Source of the DNA: Methanoregula sp.
GTDB lineage: Archaea; Halobacteriota; Methanomicrobia; Methanomicrobiales; Methanospirillaceae
DNA: 64,000 bases
Direction of reading: 5' to 3'
Assembly (NCBI GenBank): GCA_026625165.1
Contig: CP112999.1
Span: 1,703,288 to 1,767,287 of the forward strand
Shown: piece by piece, positions 53,461 through 62,164 of the stretch
Numbering within the stretch: the first letter of the stretch is position 1
Layout of the letters: every line of letters begins with the position of its first letter
Notes under the pieces: model-generated
Seen by the model: the letters and a program-made list of their open reading frames with translations, nothing else
What the model was told of the DNA's origin: nothing
Databases searched by the model: none
Translations under genes and position numbers: made by a program

Positions 53461-54893
53461 CAACCTCCCTGCACAGTTGCACTCAAATTCGCCCGCAACC
53501 CTTCGACATGCATATCATATTGTAAATTCGTGGAATCTGAACCAGTGAAGTATATGAATGCCCCAACACCCGACAATCCCGTCCGATAATAAGTATCCGG
53601 AATTCCCTGAGAGATATTTGCTGTAGAATTGAGACTCCGCAGCCAGGATGCTACAGCCCTGCTGTCATTTGAACTCATGCTGATATTGATCCATTTTGTA
53701 TTGTTGTAAGTGAGCGAATAGGGAAGATCCTGAATGTTTGTCACCTGGGTCTTCACCTGTGCAGGGCTGTTGCCTCCGATGTTTCCGGTATCCGCCTGCT
53801 GGAATGGCAATTCGATAATATTTACTCCGATGACCCGGGTCCAGCAGTTATAGGAGAACGTGATGGCTGACGGTAGTTTTACTGATGTGCCATCATCCTG
53901 CTGGAGAAACACACCCCCGTTCTGGTAATAATATGTCTGGGGGATCCAGTAGTTATTGTTCGCAGTGTATTCAAGAGAACCAAGAGCAAGTGAATGGGTT
54001 GCCACCTTTTCATATTCATCGGTGAGCGAAACAATGCCGTAACCTGAAACAAGTGTTCCGTATTTGGTGAACGTTACAGTCATCGGGTAAGGCTGATCTG
54101 CCAGATTATTTTTTAGCCCATATGCATCATCGAGAAGGTTGACTGAGTAATTGCGCACGCTGCTCCATGGCTGAATATTCTTGTATACCGTGTAATCCTG
54201 GAGGGTGACCACTCCGCCTTTGCTGATATCGATCGTAATATCCGTACCCGTGTACCGGATACCATCAGCATAATTACAGCCACCGGGGTTACAACTCGTG
54301 GAATAATTGTAATATGTGGTTCTCGGATTCACTGTCACATTCACAGACCAGTTCTGCGCCTGTTGCACCAGCACCGAGCGTTTTCCTGAAGAATAATCCG
54401 AAGGTGTTGTATCTGAAATATTGACAATGAATTGTTGAGGGGTAGCATTTAACACAAAGGATCCCGGCACAAGAGTTTGGTTTGATACAACCTTGCCGTC
54501 CCGTATCAGCCCCCTTGACTGAACAGTGAGTACCTCCTGCCTTTGGTTCAGCGCAAGCATCCCGCTGGAAGGAATCGGATTCATGACCGGAATGATGGAA
54601 AATCCACCCCCCTGAGTCGCGGTTCCTGCAGTCCCGAGATTGAATGTCGTGCTCATCGCTGTACCGACCTGACTGTTCGTCCAGAGTGCATCGACACCGA
54701 CCTTATACTTGACGAACTCGTCCCTGATCTCGTTCATGTGGAGGATCTCGTTTTCGCGCCCCTGTGCCGGCACTGCATACGTGAGATAGATTGAGAACGC
54801 GGTCATGATGACAACGAGGATAAGGATGAACCCTATAACCTCGGAAAGTGCGTTTTCACTGCGGGGAGGTTTCATAGCTGGTTCCGGAGTCAT
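53460..54893 (-). CDS. Archaeal type IV pilin-like surface protein
   Basis: 477 residues. N-terminal class III signal region with MKPPRSENALSEVIGFIL, then a hydrophobic helix and a long extracellular beta-rich domain with many Asn-x-Thr/Ser sites (for example NYSTSC, NVTVNP, NISQG). C-terminus ends with ANLSATVQGG without an anchor. The leader is expected to be cut by a prepilin peptidase. It is followed by the IPT/TIG pilin-like gene with a TGATG overlap, so the two are co-expressed. The secretion ATPase at the window start could assemble such pilins. Confidence 0.83.
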   Translation of the reverse strand: MTPEPAMKPPRSENALSEVIGFILILVVIMTAFSIYLTYAVPAQGRENEILHMNEIRDEFVKYKVGVDALWTNSQVGTAMSTTFNLGTAGTATQGGGFSIIPVMNPIPSSGMLALNQRQEVLTVQSRGLIRDGKVVSNQTLVPGSFVLNATPQQFIVNISDTTPSDYSSGKRSVLVQQAQNWSVNVTVNPRTTYYNYSTSCNPGGCNYADGIRYTGTDITIDISKGGVVTLQDYTVYKNIQPWSSVRNYSVNLLDDAYGLKNNLADQPYPMTVTFTKYGTLVSGYGIVSLTDEYEKVATHSLALGSLEYTANNNYWIPQTYYYQNGGVFLQQDDGTSVKLPSAITFSYNCWTRVIGVNIIELPFQQADTGNIGGNSPAQVKTQVTNIQDLPYSLTYNNTKWINISMSSNDSRAVASWLRSLNSTANISQGIPDTYYRTGLSGVGAFIYFTGSDSTNLQYDMHVEGLRANLSATVQGG

Positions 54894-55161
54894 TTTGTTG
54901 TTATCGATTCCTTTGTTTCGTCATATGATAATAATTGGTAAAATACTTCTCTGTTGAGAAAAGGATGAGGTAGAGAATAGTATGAAAATACTGCAAGTAT
55001 TAGTTGAATAAACTAATGAGAAACTACGTGAAGTTAAAAAAAATTCCAATTTTAAAATCAATATTCTGATTTTCCCGTTCCATCTCAACAAGCATTTTGA
55101 ATTCATAACACTAAAAATAGAGAATGCTTAAGCGAGGCGTTCCTGCCTTTATGCGGATTCT

Positions 55162-56154
55162 ATGACTCTTTCCAAAGGTTGTATCCTCTGTCACAAAGGT
55201 GCAAAGATGGTGCTCTTTGTTACGGGACGCTGCGACCGTTCGTGCTGGTACTGCCCGCTCTCATCTGAACGGAAAGGTAAAGATGCAGTCTATGCAAACG
55301 AGCGCCGGATTGAAAGTCCCGCCGAGATGATCACGGAGGCAGAGGCCATGAGCGCCCTTGGTACCGGGGTCACGGGGGGTGAGCCGCTCCTCTGCATCGA
55401 CCGGGTCGTTACCTACTGCGATGCGCTCAAAAAGCACTTCGGTAAGGACCACCATATCCACCTGTATACCGCAAAAGCCCCCTCTGAAGAAGACCTCCTC
55501 GCACTAAAAGGTCTTGTTGACGAGATAAGGCTCCACCCCCCCCGCGAGTGCTGGGAGGATATTCTCAATTCGGATTATATCCGTGCAGCAAAGCGGGCAA
55601 AAGAACTCGGGTTTGATATTGGCATGGAAGTGCCCGCGCTTCCCGGGCTTAACCACCTGATCCCTGCACTCCCGTACCTTGACTTCCTGAACATCAACGA
55701 ACTCGAATGGGGCGAGACCAATGCCGATGCTATGCGGCTGAGGGGATTTGAGCTTGCCGACGGGGTGCACAATGCGGTTCAGGGTGCGCAGGAATGGGCA
55801 GATGAACTCCTCAAAAACGATAAAGTCCACTGGTGTTCATCGACCTTCAAGGACTCGGTGCAGCTGCGCGAACGCTTAAAACGCATCGCCCGCAACACCG
55901 CGCGCCCGTTTGATGAGGTGACCGATGACGGCACCGTGGTATATGGCGTGCTGGAACCGGATCTTGGTACCATGGCTACCTGTGCCGATTATTGCCGGAG
56001 GGAACTGGGCGAGGAATGTTTTGCTCCCTGCGGGGACCACATCGAGACAGCGTGGTGGGCATTAGAAAAACTCGGCGATCGCCTTGCTGGTAAAAAGTAT
56101 GTGATTGAACGGTACCCGAACGGGGGCATTATCGTGGAGGTGACCCCGCTGTGA
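55162..56154 (+). CDS. Radical SAM protein (COG2108 type)
   Basis: 330 residues. Radical SAM cysteines C24, C28 and C31 in GRCDRSCWYC; GVTGGEPLL is the SAM-binding strand. A further cysteine pair C7 and C10 precedes it. A distal cysteine set (CADYCRRELGEECFAPC) suggests an auxiliary Fe-S cluster. The family is related to pyruvate formate-lyase activase, but the substrate is unknown. It overlaps uppS as GTGA, so the two are translated together. Confidence 0.85.
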   Translation: MTLSKGCILCHKGAKMVLFVTGRCDRSCWYCPLSSERKGKDAVYANERRIESPAEMITEAEAMSALGTGVTGGEPLLCIDRVVTYCDALKKHFGKDHHIHLYTAKAPSEEDLLALKGLVDEIRLHPPRECWEDILNSDYIRAAKRAKELGFDIGMEVPALPGLNHLIPALPYLDFLNINELEWGETNADAMRLRGFELADGVHNAVQGAQEWADELLKNDKVHWCSSTFKDSVQLRERLKRIARNTARPFDEVTDDGTVVYGVLEPDLGTMATCADYCRRELGEECFAPCGDHIETAWWALEKLGDRLAGKKYVIERYPNGGIIVEVTPL

Positions 56155-56915
56155 TCCGCGAAGCCCTGCTCGAACCGCTCTATGAACGAATCCTCCGCAT
56201 GCAATTTGGCCATATCCCGCGCCATATTGCAATCATCCAGGACGGGAACCGGCGTTATGCGCGGGCGATCGGGATCAACACCTCGGAGGGTCACCGGGCT
56301 GGTGCGGAGAAGACCGAGGAGATGCTTGACTGGGCCCACGAGCTGGGAATCCGGCATATCACTCTCTATACATTTTCTACGGAAAATTTCAGTCGCGATG
56401 ATGAAGAAGTCGGCCAGCTCTTTGCGCTGTTTAAAGAGAGGTTCATCCGCGTCCTCACAGACGAACGCGTCCACAAGTACAGGATCCGTGTCCAGATGGT
56501 CGGCGACAGGTCGCTTGTCCCCCCGGATCTCCTTGAGGCAATCAGTGAGGCAGAAGAAGCGACAAAAAATTATTCGGGATTCTGCCTCAATATCGCCCTT
56601 GCGTATGGCGGGAGAAACGAGATTGTGCTTGCAGCCCGCGACATCCTGTCATCAGTGGAGGGGGGTGCAATTATGCCGGACGCCATTGATGTGAAGATGG
56701 TCGAATCGCACCTGCATGGAGGGAAGGGGCTGCCGCCGGTTGACCTGATCATAAGGACCGGGAACGACTGGCGCACGTCAAATTTTTTGCCATGGCTTGC
56801 AAACGGCCACGAATCCGCGGTCTATTTCTGTGCGCCGTACTGGCCGCTTTTCAGGAAGATCGACCTCCTCCGGGCGATCCGCGTGTATGACCAGCGGATG
56901 ATCTCAAAACAGTGA
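56151..56915 (+). CDS. uppS: Polyprenyl diphosphate synthase (cis-prenyltransferase)
   Basis: 254 residues. It makes long-chain polyprenyl diphosphate (the glycan carrier) from geranylgeranyl diphosphate and isopentenyl diphosphate in archaea. Catalytic D31 lies in IAIIQDGNRR; YTFSTENFSR, and the C-terminal block DLIIRTGNDWRTSNFLPW are conserved. The start is GTG overlapping the upstream stop. The C-terminus ends QRMISKQ and lacks the RxG motif found in homodimeric bacterial enzymes. A second family member without catalytic Asp lies at 57727-58356. Confidence 0.93.
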   Translation: MIREALLEPLYERILRMQFGHIPRHIAIIQDGNRRYARAIGINTSEGHRAGAEKTEEMLDWAHELGIRHITLYTFSTENFSRDDEEVGQLFALFKERFIRVLTDERVHKYRIRVQMVGDRSLVPPDLLEAISEAEEATKNYSGFCLNIALAYGGRNEIVLAARDILSSVEGGAIMPDAIDVKMVESHLHGGKGLPPVDLIIRTGNDWRTSNFLPWLANGHESAVYFCAPYWPLFRKIDLLRAIRVYDQRMISKQ

Positions 56916-56998
56916 TGGTTTTTTTTCGTACATTACCTTCACCCTGCATACCGCTGGCTCTATATCCCTTCTGTTAAAGAATAGAAGATAGGGAAGAC

Positions 56999-57709
56999 AT
57001 GACTGCACGCAAAGGAGACGCGACCCAGTGGCGGCACACCTCGGTCCTCATCCGCGACGATATTTTTTCTCTGGCACAAAAACAGGGCCTTAACCTCAGT
57101 CATGAATGCAACCAGGCGCTCGCAGACCGCCTCGGAGTGGATTACCGCCAGCAGCAGCTCCCGTCAGAGACCCGTGCTGATCCGGTCATTATTGCAGCAG
57201 AGCAAAAACCCGGCCCCGCATCCCGTTTTTCGCCGCAAAAAGATCAGATCATTCCCCCGGTTCTGAACGCAGATGACCCCAAAACACCTGCCAGAGTCCT
57301 GCTTCAGAAAAAAGAGCCTGCAGCCCGTATCCCGCATCCAAAACGGGAAATTGCGCCTGTACAAAAACAGGATAAACCGCAGGACTCTCCTGTCCCGTCT
57401 ACCCATCCGGAAGCATCTGCGCGGCTTCCAAAAAAGAAGGGGGCAAAAAGCACTGAGATAAAAGGAAAGGAGAACGCAGTCCGGCGGTTCGTGAACGAAA
57501 AGGTCTTACGCACCGATGCAGAGGGCAATGAGGGCAGTGCTGTACCAAAAGATGAAATGTACCAGCGGTTCATGAGGTGGTGCCGGGCACACTCCGTCTC
57601 CCCGATTCCTGATAAGCGGTCATTTGGTATCGCAATGAAAAACCGGTTCGTAATACAGGACGGGACGGCCAATAATGAACCCTGCTGGATCAATGTGAAA
57701 CTGATTTAG
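56999..57709 (+). CDS. Ribbon-helix-helix (CcdA-like) protein with C-terminal winged-helix-like domain
   Basis: 236 residues. The N-terminal 40 residues (HTSVLIRDDIFSLAQKQGLN and HECNQALADRLG) match the CcdA-type antitoxin ribbon-helix-helix. A long basic, Pro-rich linker follows (about 50-150). The C-terminal 75 residues (VPKDEMYQRFMRWCRAHSVS, SFGIAMKNRF) resemble the small C-terminal domain of phage/plasmid primases. No toxin gene is next to it. The combination suggests a DNA-binding protein; function unknown. Confidence 0.65.
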   Translation: MTARKGDATQWRHTSVLIRDDIFSLAQKQGLNLSHECNQALADRLGVDYRQQQLPSETRADPVIIAAEQKPGPASRFSPQKDQIIPPVLNADDPKTPARVLLQKKEPAARIPHPKREIAPVQKQDKPQDSPVPSTHPEASARLPKKKGAKSTEIKGKENAVRRFVNEKVLRTDAEGNEGSAVPKDEMYQRFMRWCRAHSVSPIPDKRSFGIAMKNRFVIQDGTANNEPCWINVKLI

Positions 57710-57726
57710 TCGTTACTTTGCAATCG

Positions 57727-58356
57727 TTATTTTCCAAAACGGCGGGCCCGTGACTGGTAGTCCCGGAGGATCCGGAAGAAATCCACTTTCCTGAAGTACT
57801 TCCAGTTCACATCGGAGAAGAATAGTTCAGAATATACCGATTGCCAGATGAGAAAATCGGTGAGGTGGGCTCCCCCGCTCTTGATTACGATATCCGGGAC
57901 GTATTTGAAGGTCAGATATGACTCAAGCAGCCGTTCGTCAACCGTACCGGGGGGGATTTTGTCCTCTGCCATCTTCCTGATGCAGGACGTTATCTCTTCC
58001 CGGCCGCTTTTTCCAATCGCCACGACGACCTCAAGGCCCTCGCCTCTGACCTCCTCCTTGTCCTGGTAATGAAGGACAAGCCGGGCAATCCCCCCGATTT
58101 TATGAATTGCAGGCAGGCACCGTCCCATGACATCAGGTAACGGTGTGCTTACATGAAACGTGAGCCCAAGTATCGTGTTCTCTTTTGACCCTGCCTGTTT
58201 TTCCACGTGTGCTGAAATTTCATTGCACCAGCCTGTAACAAGCGCAAGGTTTTCAGGAGCTAAAGCCATGTCCTGGCCGCTGATCATGAAACAGATCTGC
58301 ACCGGAAGGACTGTGATCTTCCGTTTGAGCATCTGTTCATAAAGCCAGTAGATCAT
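57727..58356 (-). CDS. Cis-prenyltransferase-like subunit without catalytic Asp
   Basis: 209 residues. The C-terminal half is clearly cis-prenyltransferase-like (IVIKSGGAHLTDFLIWQSVY, SELFF, then KYFRKVDFFRILRDY). At the N-terminus the HxxxxxDGNRR motif is absent (VQICFMISGQD). The protein ends RRFGK, carrying an RxG motif. This mirrors NgBR/Nus1-type subunits, which lack the catalytic Asp but keep RxG and activate a catalytic partner. UppS, 0.8 kb away, is the obvious partner. Confidence 0.8.
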   Translation of the reverse strand: MIYWLYEQMLKRKITVLPVQICFMISGQDMALAPENLALVTGWCNEISAHVEKQAGSKENTILGLTFHVSTPLPDVMGRCLPAIHKIGGIARLVLHYQDKEEVRGEGLEVVVAIGKSGREEITSCIRKMAEDKIPPGTVDERLLESYLTFKYVPDIVIKSGGAHLTDFLIWQSVYSELFFSDVNWKYFRKVDFFRILRDYQSRARRFGK

Positions 58357-58546
58357 CTGTGCTTACTATTGCCTGCCTCCATACATAGCCTTGATGATCT
58401 ATCACAGAGATATGAAAAGACCGATGCCTTAAAAGCAGAGGGATACAGGACGGCGTTTTATGACCTGAACCGGTACGCCCGCTTCGTTATGATTAATTCA
58501 ATTAAACAAGGGGCATAAAGACGCAGCCCATTATTACGCAGGGAGA

Positions 58547-58588
58547 TTTAGGGGATCCGAAATATTCATGATTTAGGGCATCCTAAAT
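58547..58588 (+). promoter_or_regulatory. Two DtxR-type operators before the DtxR-FeoA gene
   Basis: TTTAGG-GGAT-CCGAAA (58547-58562, one mismatch) and ATTTAGG-GCAT-CCTAAAT (58571-58588, perfect arms). The TTAGG/CCTAA arms match the general DtxR/IdeR recognition pattern. The centres are 25 bp apart. The second site ends 8 bp before the ATG, which fits metal-dependent autorepression of the regulator and feoB. Confidence 0.75.
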
Positions 58589-58596
58589 ATCTGGCA

Positions 58597-59307
58597 ATGG
58601 CCTCGGAGCAGCTCGAAGAGTACTTAGAAGCAATCTACGATATCGGGGAGAAAGAAGGCACTGCAAAGACCACATCGATTGCAAAATGCCTGAAGGTGAC
58701 CCCCGCAAGTGTCACCGAAGCCCTGCAGAACCTGTCGGAAAAAGGGTACGTAAGTTATGAGCCGTACCGGGGAGCGACCCTCACCGGATCAGGACTGGAG
58801 CTGGCACGGAAGGTCAAGCGTCGCCACCGCCTTCTTGAGGTCTTCTTAACAGATATCCTCAAGATCAGGAACGAAAATGTCCATGACGAGGCATGCAGGA
58901 TGGAGCATACGCTCTCGGACGAAACCGAATGTGCGCTCTGCAAGATGCTGCACGCCCCCTCGCGCTGCCCCCATGGCAGCCTGATTCAGCCCTGCAACCG
59001 TGAGGTTGATGACTGCAGCGGCTGCCTGATGGGAGAACAGAAATCCTCCGAGATACGGGAGGAGCCGATCGTCTCCGTTTCCCACCTTGAGCCCGGGCAA
59101 GGCGGCACGATCATGTTTATCCGTGGCGACCGGAAGGTTGTCCAGCGCCTTTCAGATCTCGGCCTTACGGTTAAAACCGTCATCTCCCTTATCCGGAAAG
59201 CCCCGATGGAGGGGCCGGTTGAAATTGCCGTGCGCAGAACAAAGCTTGCGATTGACCGGGCAATCGCTGACGATATCTTTGTCTCCCCTGTTCCGGAGCA
59301 GGCCTGA
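58597..59307 (+). CDS. DtxR-family metalloregulator fused to FeoA domain
   Basis: 236 residues. Winged helix at about 5-65 (TTSIAKCLKVTPASVTEALQ), the metal-binding and dimerisation domain at about 70-140 (C100, E103, H104 in DEACRMEH; CPHG at 124), then an extra cysteine segment (C133, C140, C143), and a FeoA/SH3-like domain at about 155-232. It should repress iron uptake genes when ferrous iron is plentiful. The gene overlaps feoB by one base (TGATG), so regulator, FeoA-like domain and transporter are made together. Confidence 0.9.
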   Translation: MASEQLEEYLEAIYDIGEKEGTAKTTSIAKCLKVTPASVTEALQNLSEKGYVSYEPYRGATLTGSGLELARKVKRRHRLLEVFLTDILKIRNENVHDEACRMEHTLSDETECALCKMLHAPSRCPHGSLIQPCNREVDDCSGCLMGEQKSSEIREEPIVSVSHLEPGQGGTIMFIRGDRKVVQRLSDLGLTVKTVISLIRKAPMEGPVEIAVRRTKLAIDRAIADDIFVSPVPEQA

Positions 59308-61304
59308 TGCCGGAACGGGAACGGAGCAGGAGGAGGTTTGGACTGAAAAATAAGGTCGCAACTGACGCCAGCTGCCCCCCGGCTGATTTCACTGTAGTAC
59401 TTGCCGGCAATGCCAATGTCGGGAAAAGCGCAACGATCAACCAGCTGACCGGTTCAGAACAGGTGACCGGTAACTGGCCCGGAAAAACCGTTGAGTGTGC
59501 GGGCGGGATCCTCCAGCATGAAGGGTACAGGATCCATATCATCGACCTGCCGGGAATTTACTCGTTATCCACGTACTCCACCGAGGAGAAGGTCTCCCGG
59601 GAGTTCATCCTCAATAACCATCCTGACGTTGTCATCAATATCGTTGATGCATCTGCCCTTGAACGCAACCTCTTTTTTACGCTCCAGCTGATAGAACTGA
59701 ATGTCCCTCTCATCGTTGTCGTAAACCAGACAGACCTTGCGGCAGAAAAAGGCATCTTTGTCGATACTGAGGTGCTTGCGGAGGTGCTTGGCGTCGCTGT
59801 GGTACCTACTGTTGCGATCCATGGAAAAGGGATGGCCGCCTTGTCAGACGCCATCGTTGCCACCGCAAAGAACAAGACACTGCCCCGGCAGATCCCTTAC
59901 GGGAGGGAGGTCGAGGACCGCATCATGCAGGTCACCGCACTCCTTCCTTCGGATCCGGCGCTCGCCCCTTCCCGCTGGACAGCTATCAGGCTCCTTGAGA
60001 ATGACCCAGATATTCTCCGCATGGCAGGAGAGCATGCACCGGCAGCAGTCAAGGCAGCCCGCCAGTATGCCCGGGAGCTGGAGATGATGCATGGTGAACC
60101 ATCCGGCATCATCCTCACCGGGGAACGGTACCATACCGCCGAACGCATTACCCGCAGCGTGATGGAGATCCGGCAACCTTCCCCGGCCGATATCCCTTTT
60201 TCAGACAGGCTCGACAGGCTCGCGCTTCATCCTGTTGCCGGCTATGCACTTATCTTCCTTGTGATTGGGGGGCTGCTTGTCTGGACCTTCATCATCGGGG
60301 AGGGTATATCCGAATACCTCATTGCCATTTTATCCTCGATATCTCCCGTCCAGCCGTTTATTGCCGGGTCAGTCACCGATATTCTCTTGTTTGGGGCATG
60401 GACGGGACTTGTTGCGGCATTGACCCTGATTGTGCCATACGTCCTCCCCTTTTACCTCTTCCTCTCCATAATCGAAGATTCAGGATACCTCACCCGCATC
60501 TCGATGATGCTGGATCAGGGGATGCACCGGCTCGGGTTGCACGGAAAAGCGATCATCCCGCTAATCCTCGGATACGGGTGCACTGTGCCGGCCTGCCTTT
60601 CCTGCCGTATCCTCGAAACCGGCAAACAGAAGCTGCTTGCCGCATTCCTGGTGACTCTCATCCCATGTTCAGCCCGCACCATTGTTATCCTCAGCGTTGT
60701 GGCGACGTTCGTGAATATCTGGTGGGCGCTTGCTCTCTATCTCTTTAACATCCTGCTGGTGATTATCCTTGGCAGGATCGCATTCAGGGTTGTTGAAGGT
60801 GAATCTGTCGGCATGATCATGGAGATGCCTGAATATCACGTTCCGTCGGGATCGGTTGTGCTTGCGCAGACCTGGGCGCGGACAAAATCCCTCATCTGGA
60901 TCGTTCTGCCCGCGTATATTATCGGGGGTATAGCGATCAGCGGTGCTTACAGTGCCGGGCTGCTTGATCCGATAAATGCTGCCCTTTCACCAATTACGGT
61001 CACCCTGCTGGGCCTTCCGGTTTTGACCGGTGTCGTGTTTGTCTTTGGCATCGTAAGAAAGGAGATCACGATACTCACCCTTGCTGCTCTCTTTGGCACG
61101 ACGGTATTCTCCTCGGTCCTTTCCCCGGTACAGCTGATTGTTTTTGCCCTTGTCACGATGATCTACACCCCCTGCATCTCGACAATCTTTGTATTCCTGT
61201 CAGAATTCGGGTGGAAAAAGGCAGCAGCAGTCATTGCATCCGAGACTGCCCTTGCTGTCATCCTCGGGGCGGTTGCCTATCGCCTGCTTTCCCTTTTCAT
61301 GTGA
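59307..61304 (+). CDS. feoB: Ferrous iron transporter FeoB
   Basis: 665 residues. N-terminal G domain with G1 GNANVGKSA (34-42), G3 DLPG (80-83) and G4 NQTD (140-143), a helical spacer, and a C-terminal membrane part of about eight TM helices with the two Gate motifs (GYGCTVPACLSCRILET and IPCSARTIVI). GTP-dependent Fe(II) uptake across the cytoplasmic membrane. It has no separate FeoA gene; the FeoA-like domain is fused to the regulator upstream. Confidence 0.95.
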   Translation: MPERERSRRRFGLKNKVATDASCPPADFTVVLAGNANVGKSATINQLTGSEQVTGNWPGKTVECAGGILQHEGYRIHIIDLPGIYSLSTYSTEEKVSREFILNNHPDVVINIVDASALERNLFFTLQLIELNVPLIVVVNQTDLAAEKGIFVDTEVLAEVLGVAVVPTVAIHGKGMAALSDAIVATAKNKTLPRQIPYGREVEDRIMQVTALLPSDPALAPSRWTAIRLLENDPDILRMAGEHAPAAVKAARQYARELEMMHGEPSGIILTGERYHTAERITRSVMEIRQPSPADIPFSDRLDRLALHPVAGYALIFLVIGGLLVWTFIIGEGISEYLIAILSSISPVQPFIAGSVTDILLFGAWTGLVAALTLIVPYVLPFYLFLSIIEDSGYLTRISMMLDQGMHRLGLHGKAIIPLILGYGCTVPACLSCRILETGKQKLLAAFLVTLIPCSARTIVILSVVATFVNIWWALALYLFNILLVIILGRIAFRVVEGESVGMIMEMPEYHVPSGSVVLAQTWARTKSLIWIVLPAYIIGGIAISGAYSAGLLDPINAALSPITVTLLGLPVLTGVVFVFGIVRKEITILTLAALFGTTVFSSVLSPVQLIVFALVTMIYTPCISTIFVFLSEFGWKKAAAVIASETALAVILGAVAYRLLSLFM

Positions 61305-61456
61305 AAGGGACGGTAACACTGCTGTTCATGCTATGGATCCTTCCCTCAGATAGCCGGGAATTTTGCGGCAGGTTGTAACCCGGATTATCGGACAATGACC
61401 GCCCCTTTTTTTATCGGAGCACTTATAAATCTTCTGATGAAATGATTGTGCATTAG

Positions 61457-62164
61457 ATGTACAACTTCAAGTCAGGGATAACGCAGATCGACTCGGTTTC
61501 CGGCGGTTTTGAGGCGGGGGCGAACTTCCTCGTACTGGCACCCCCCATGAGCCTGGCCGAGGAACTTGCATTGTTCCTGACCAGGCCTCAGCTGGGGGAG
61601 TACGCTATCGTGCTCTCAACGAATGACCGGGCTGCGGAGGTTGTCGATGCGTTCAAGGTCATGGGTGTTGATAAACGGTATGTCGGGACCATCGACGCTA
61701 TCACCAAAAGCTCAACTCCAGGTATCGCTGATACGAACCGGCTGATGTTTGTCGCAAGCCCGACAGACCTTACCGGGATTGGCATCAAATTCTCAAAAAT
61801 GGTCGAAACGATCTTTGACGGGGAGTTTTCCGACGGGGAGTCCGGGCTTTTCCCCCCGCCGGTGAGGTTTTGTGTCAACTCTGTTTCCACCCTCCTAATG
61901 TACCGGAAGCTCGAAATCCTGTACCAGTTCCTCCATGTGCTGACCTCAAAACTCAAGAAGATCGATGGTGTTGGATTTTATCTCTTAAACAAGGAGTCGT
62001 TTGATGAGAAGACTATCTCGCTCATCAAACAACTGATGACGGGCGTTATTGAAGTCAAAGTCGAGCAGAATGTTCACTACATGCGCATCCAGGGGATCAA
62101 AGGCCTGACCTCAGACTGGCTGCAATTCTCAGTCCAGAAAGGACAGGTGACCGTCATCCCATGA
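61457..62164 (+). CDS. Degenerate KaiC-like protein without P-loop
   Basis: 235 residues with KaiC/RAD55 topology: GITQIDSVSGGFEAGANFLVL at the start, then the position of Walker A reads APPMSLAEE, so no nucleotide-binding loop. The RYVGTIDAITKSS, RFCVNSVSTLLMY (Walker B-like) and C-terminal MRIQGIKGL blocks follow the KaiC-like pattern. It resembles the protein at 10221-10799. The stop overlaps the start of the next gene (ATGA), a KaiC-like/GTPase fusion. Confidence 0.75.
   Translation: MYNFKSGITQIDSVSGGFEAGANFLVLAPPMSLAEELALFLTRPQLGEYAIVLSTNDRAAEVVDAFKVMGVDKRYVGTIDAITKSSTPGIADTNRLMFVASPTDLTGIGIKFSKMVETIFDGEFSDGESGLFPPPVRFCVNSVSTLLMYRKLEILYQFLHVLTSKLKKIDGVGFYLLNKESFDEKTISLIKQLMTGVIEVKVEQNVHYMRIQGIKGLTSDWLQFSVQKGQVTVIP

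Noticed and set aside
56999-57709. Toxin-antitoxin pair
   Set aside because: The CcdA-like part has no CcdB-type or other toxin gene next to it.
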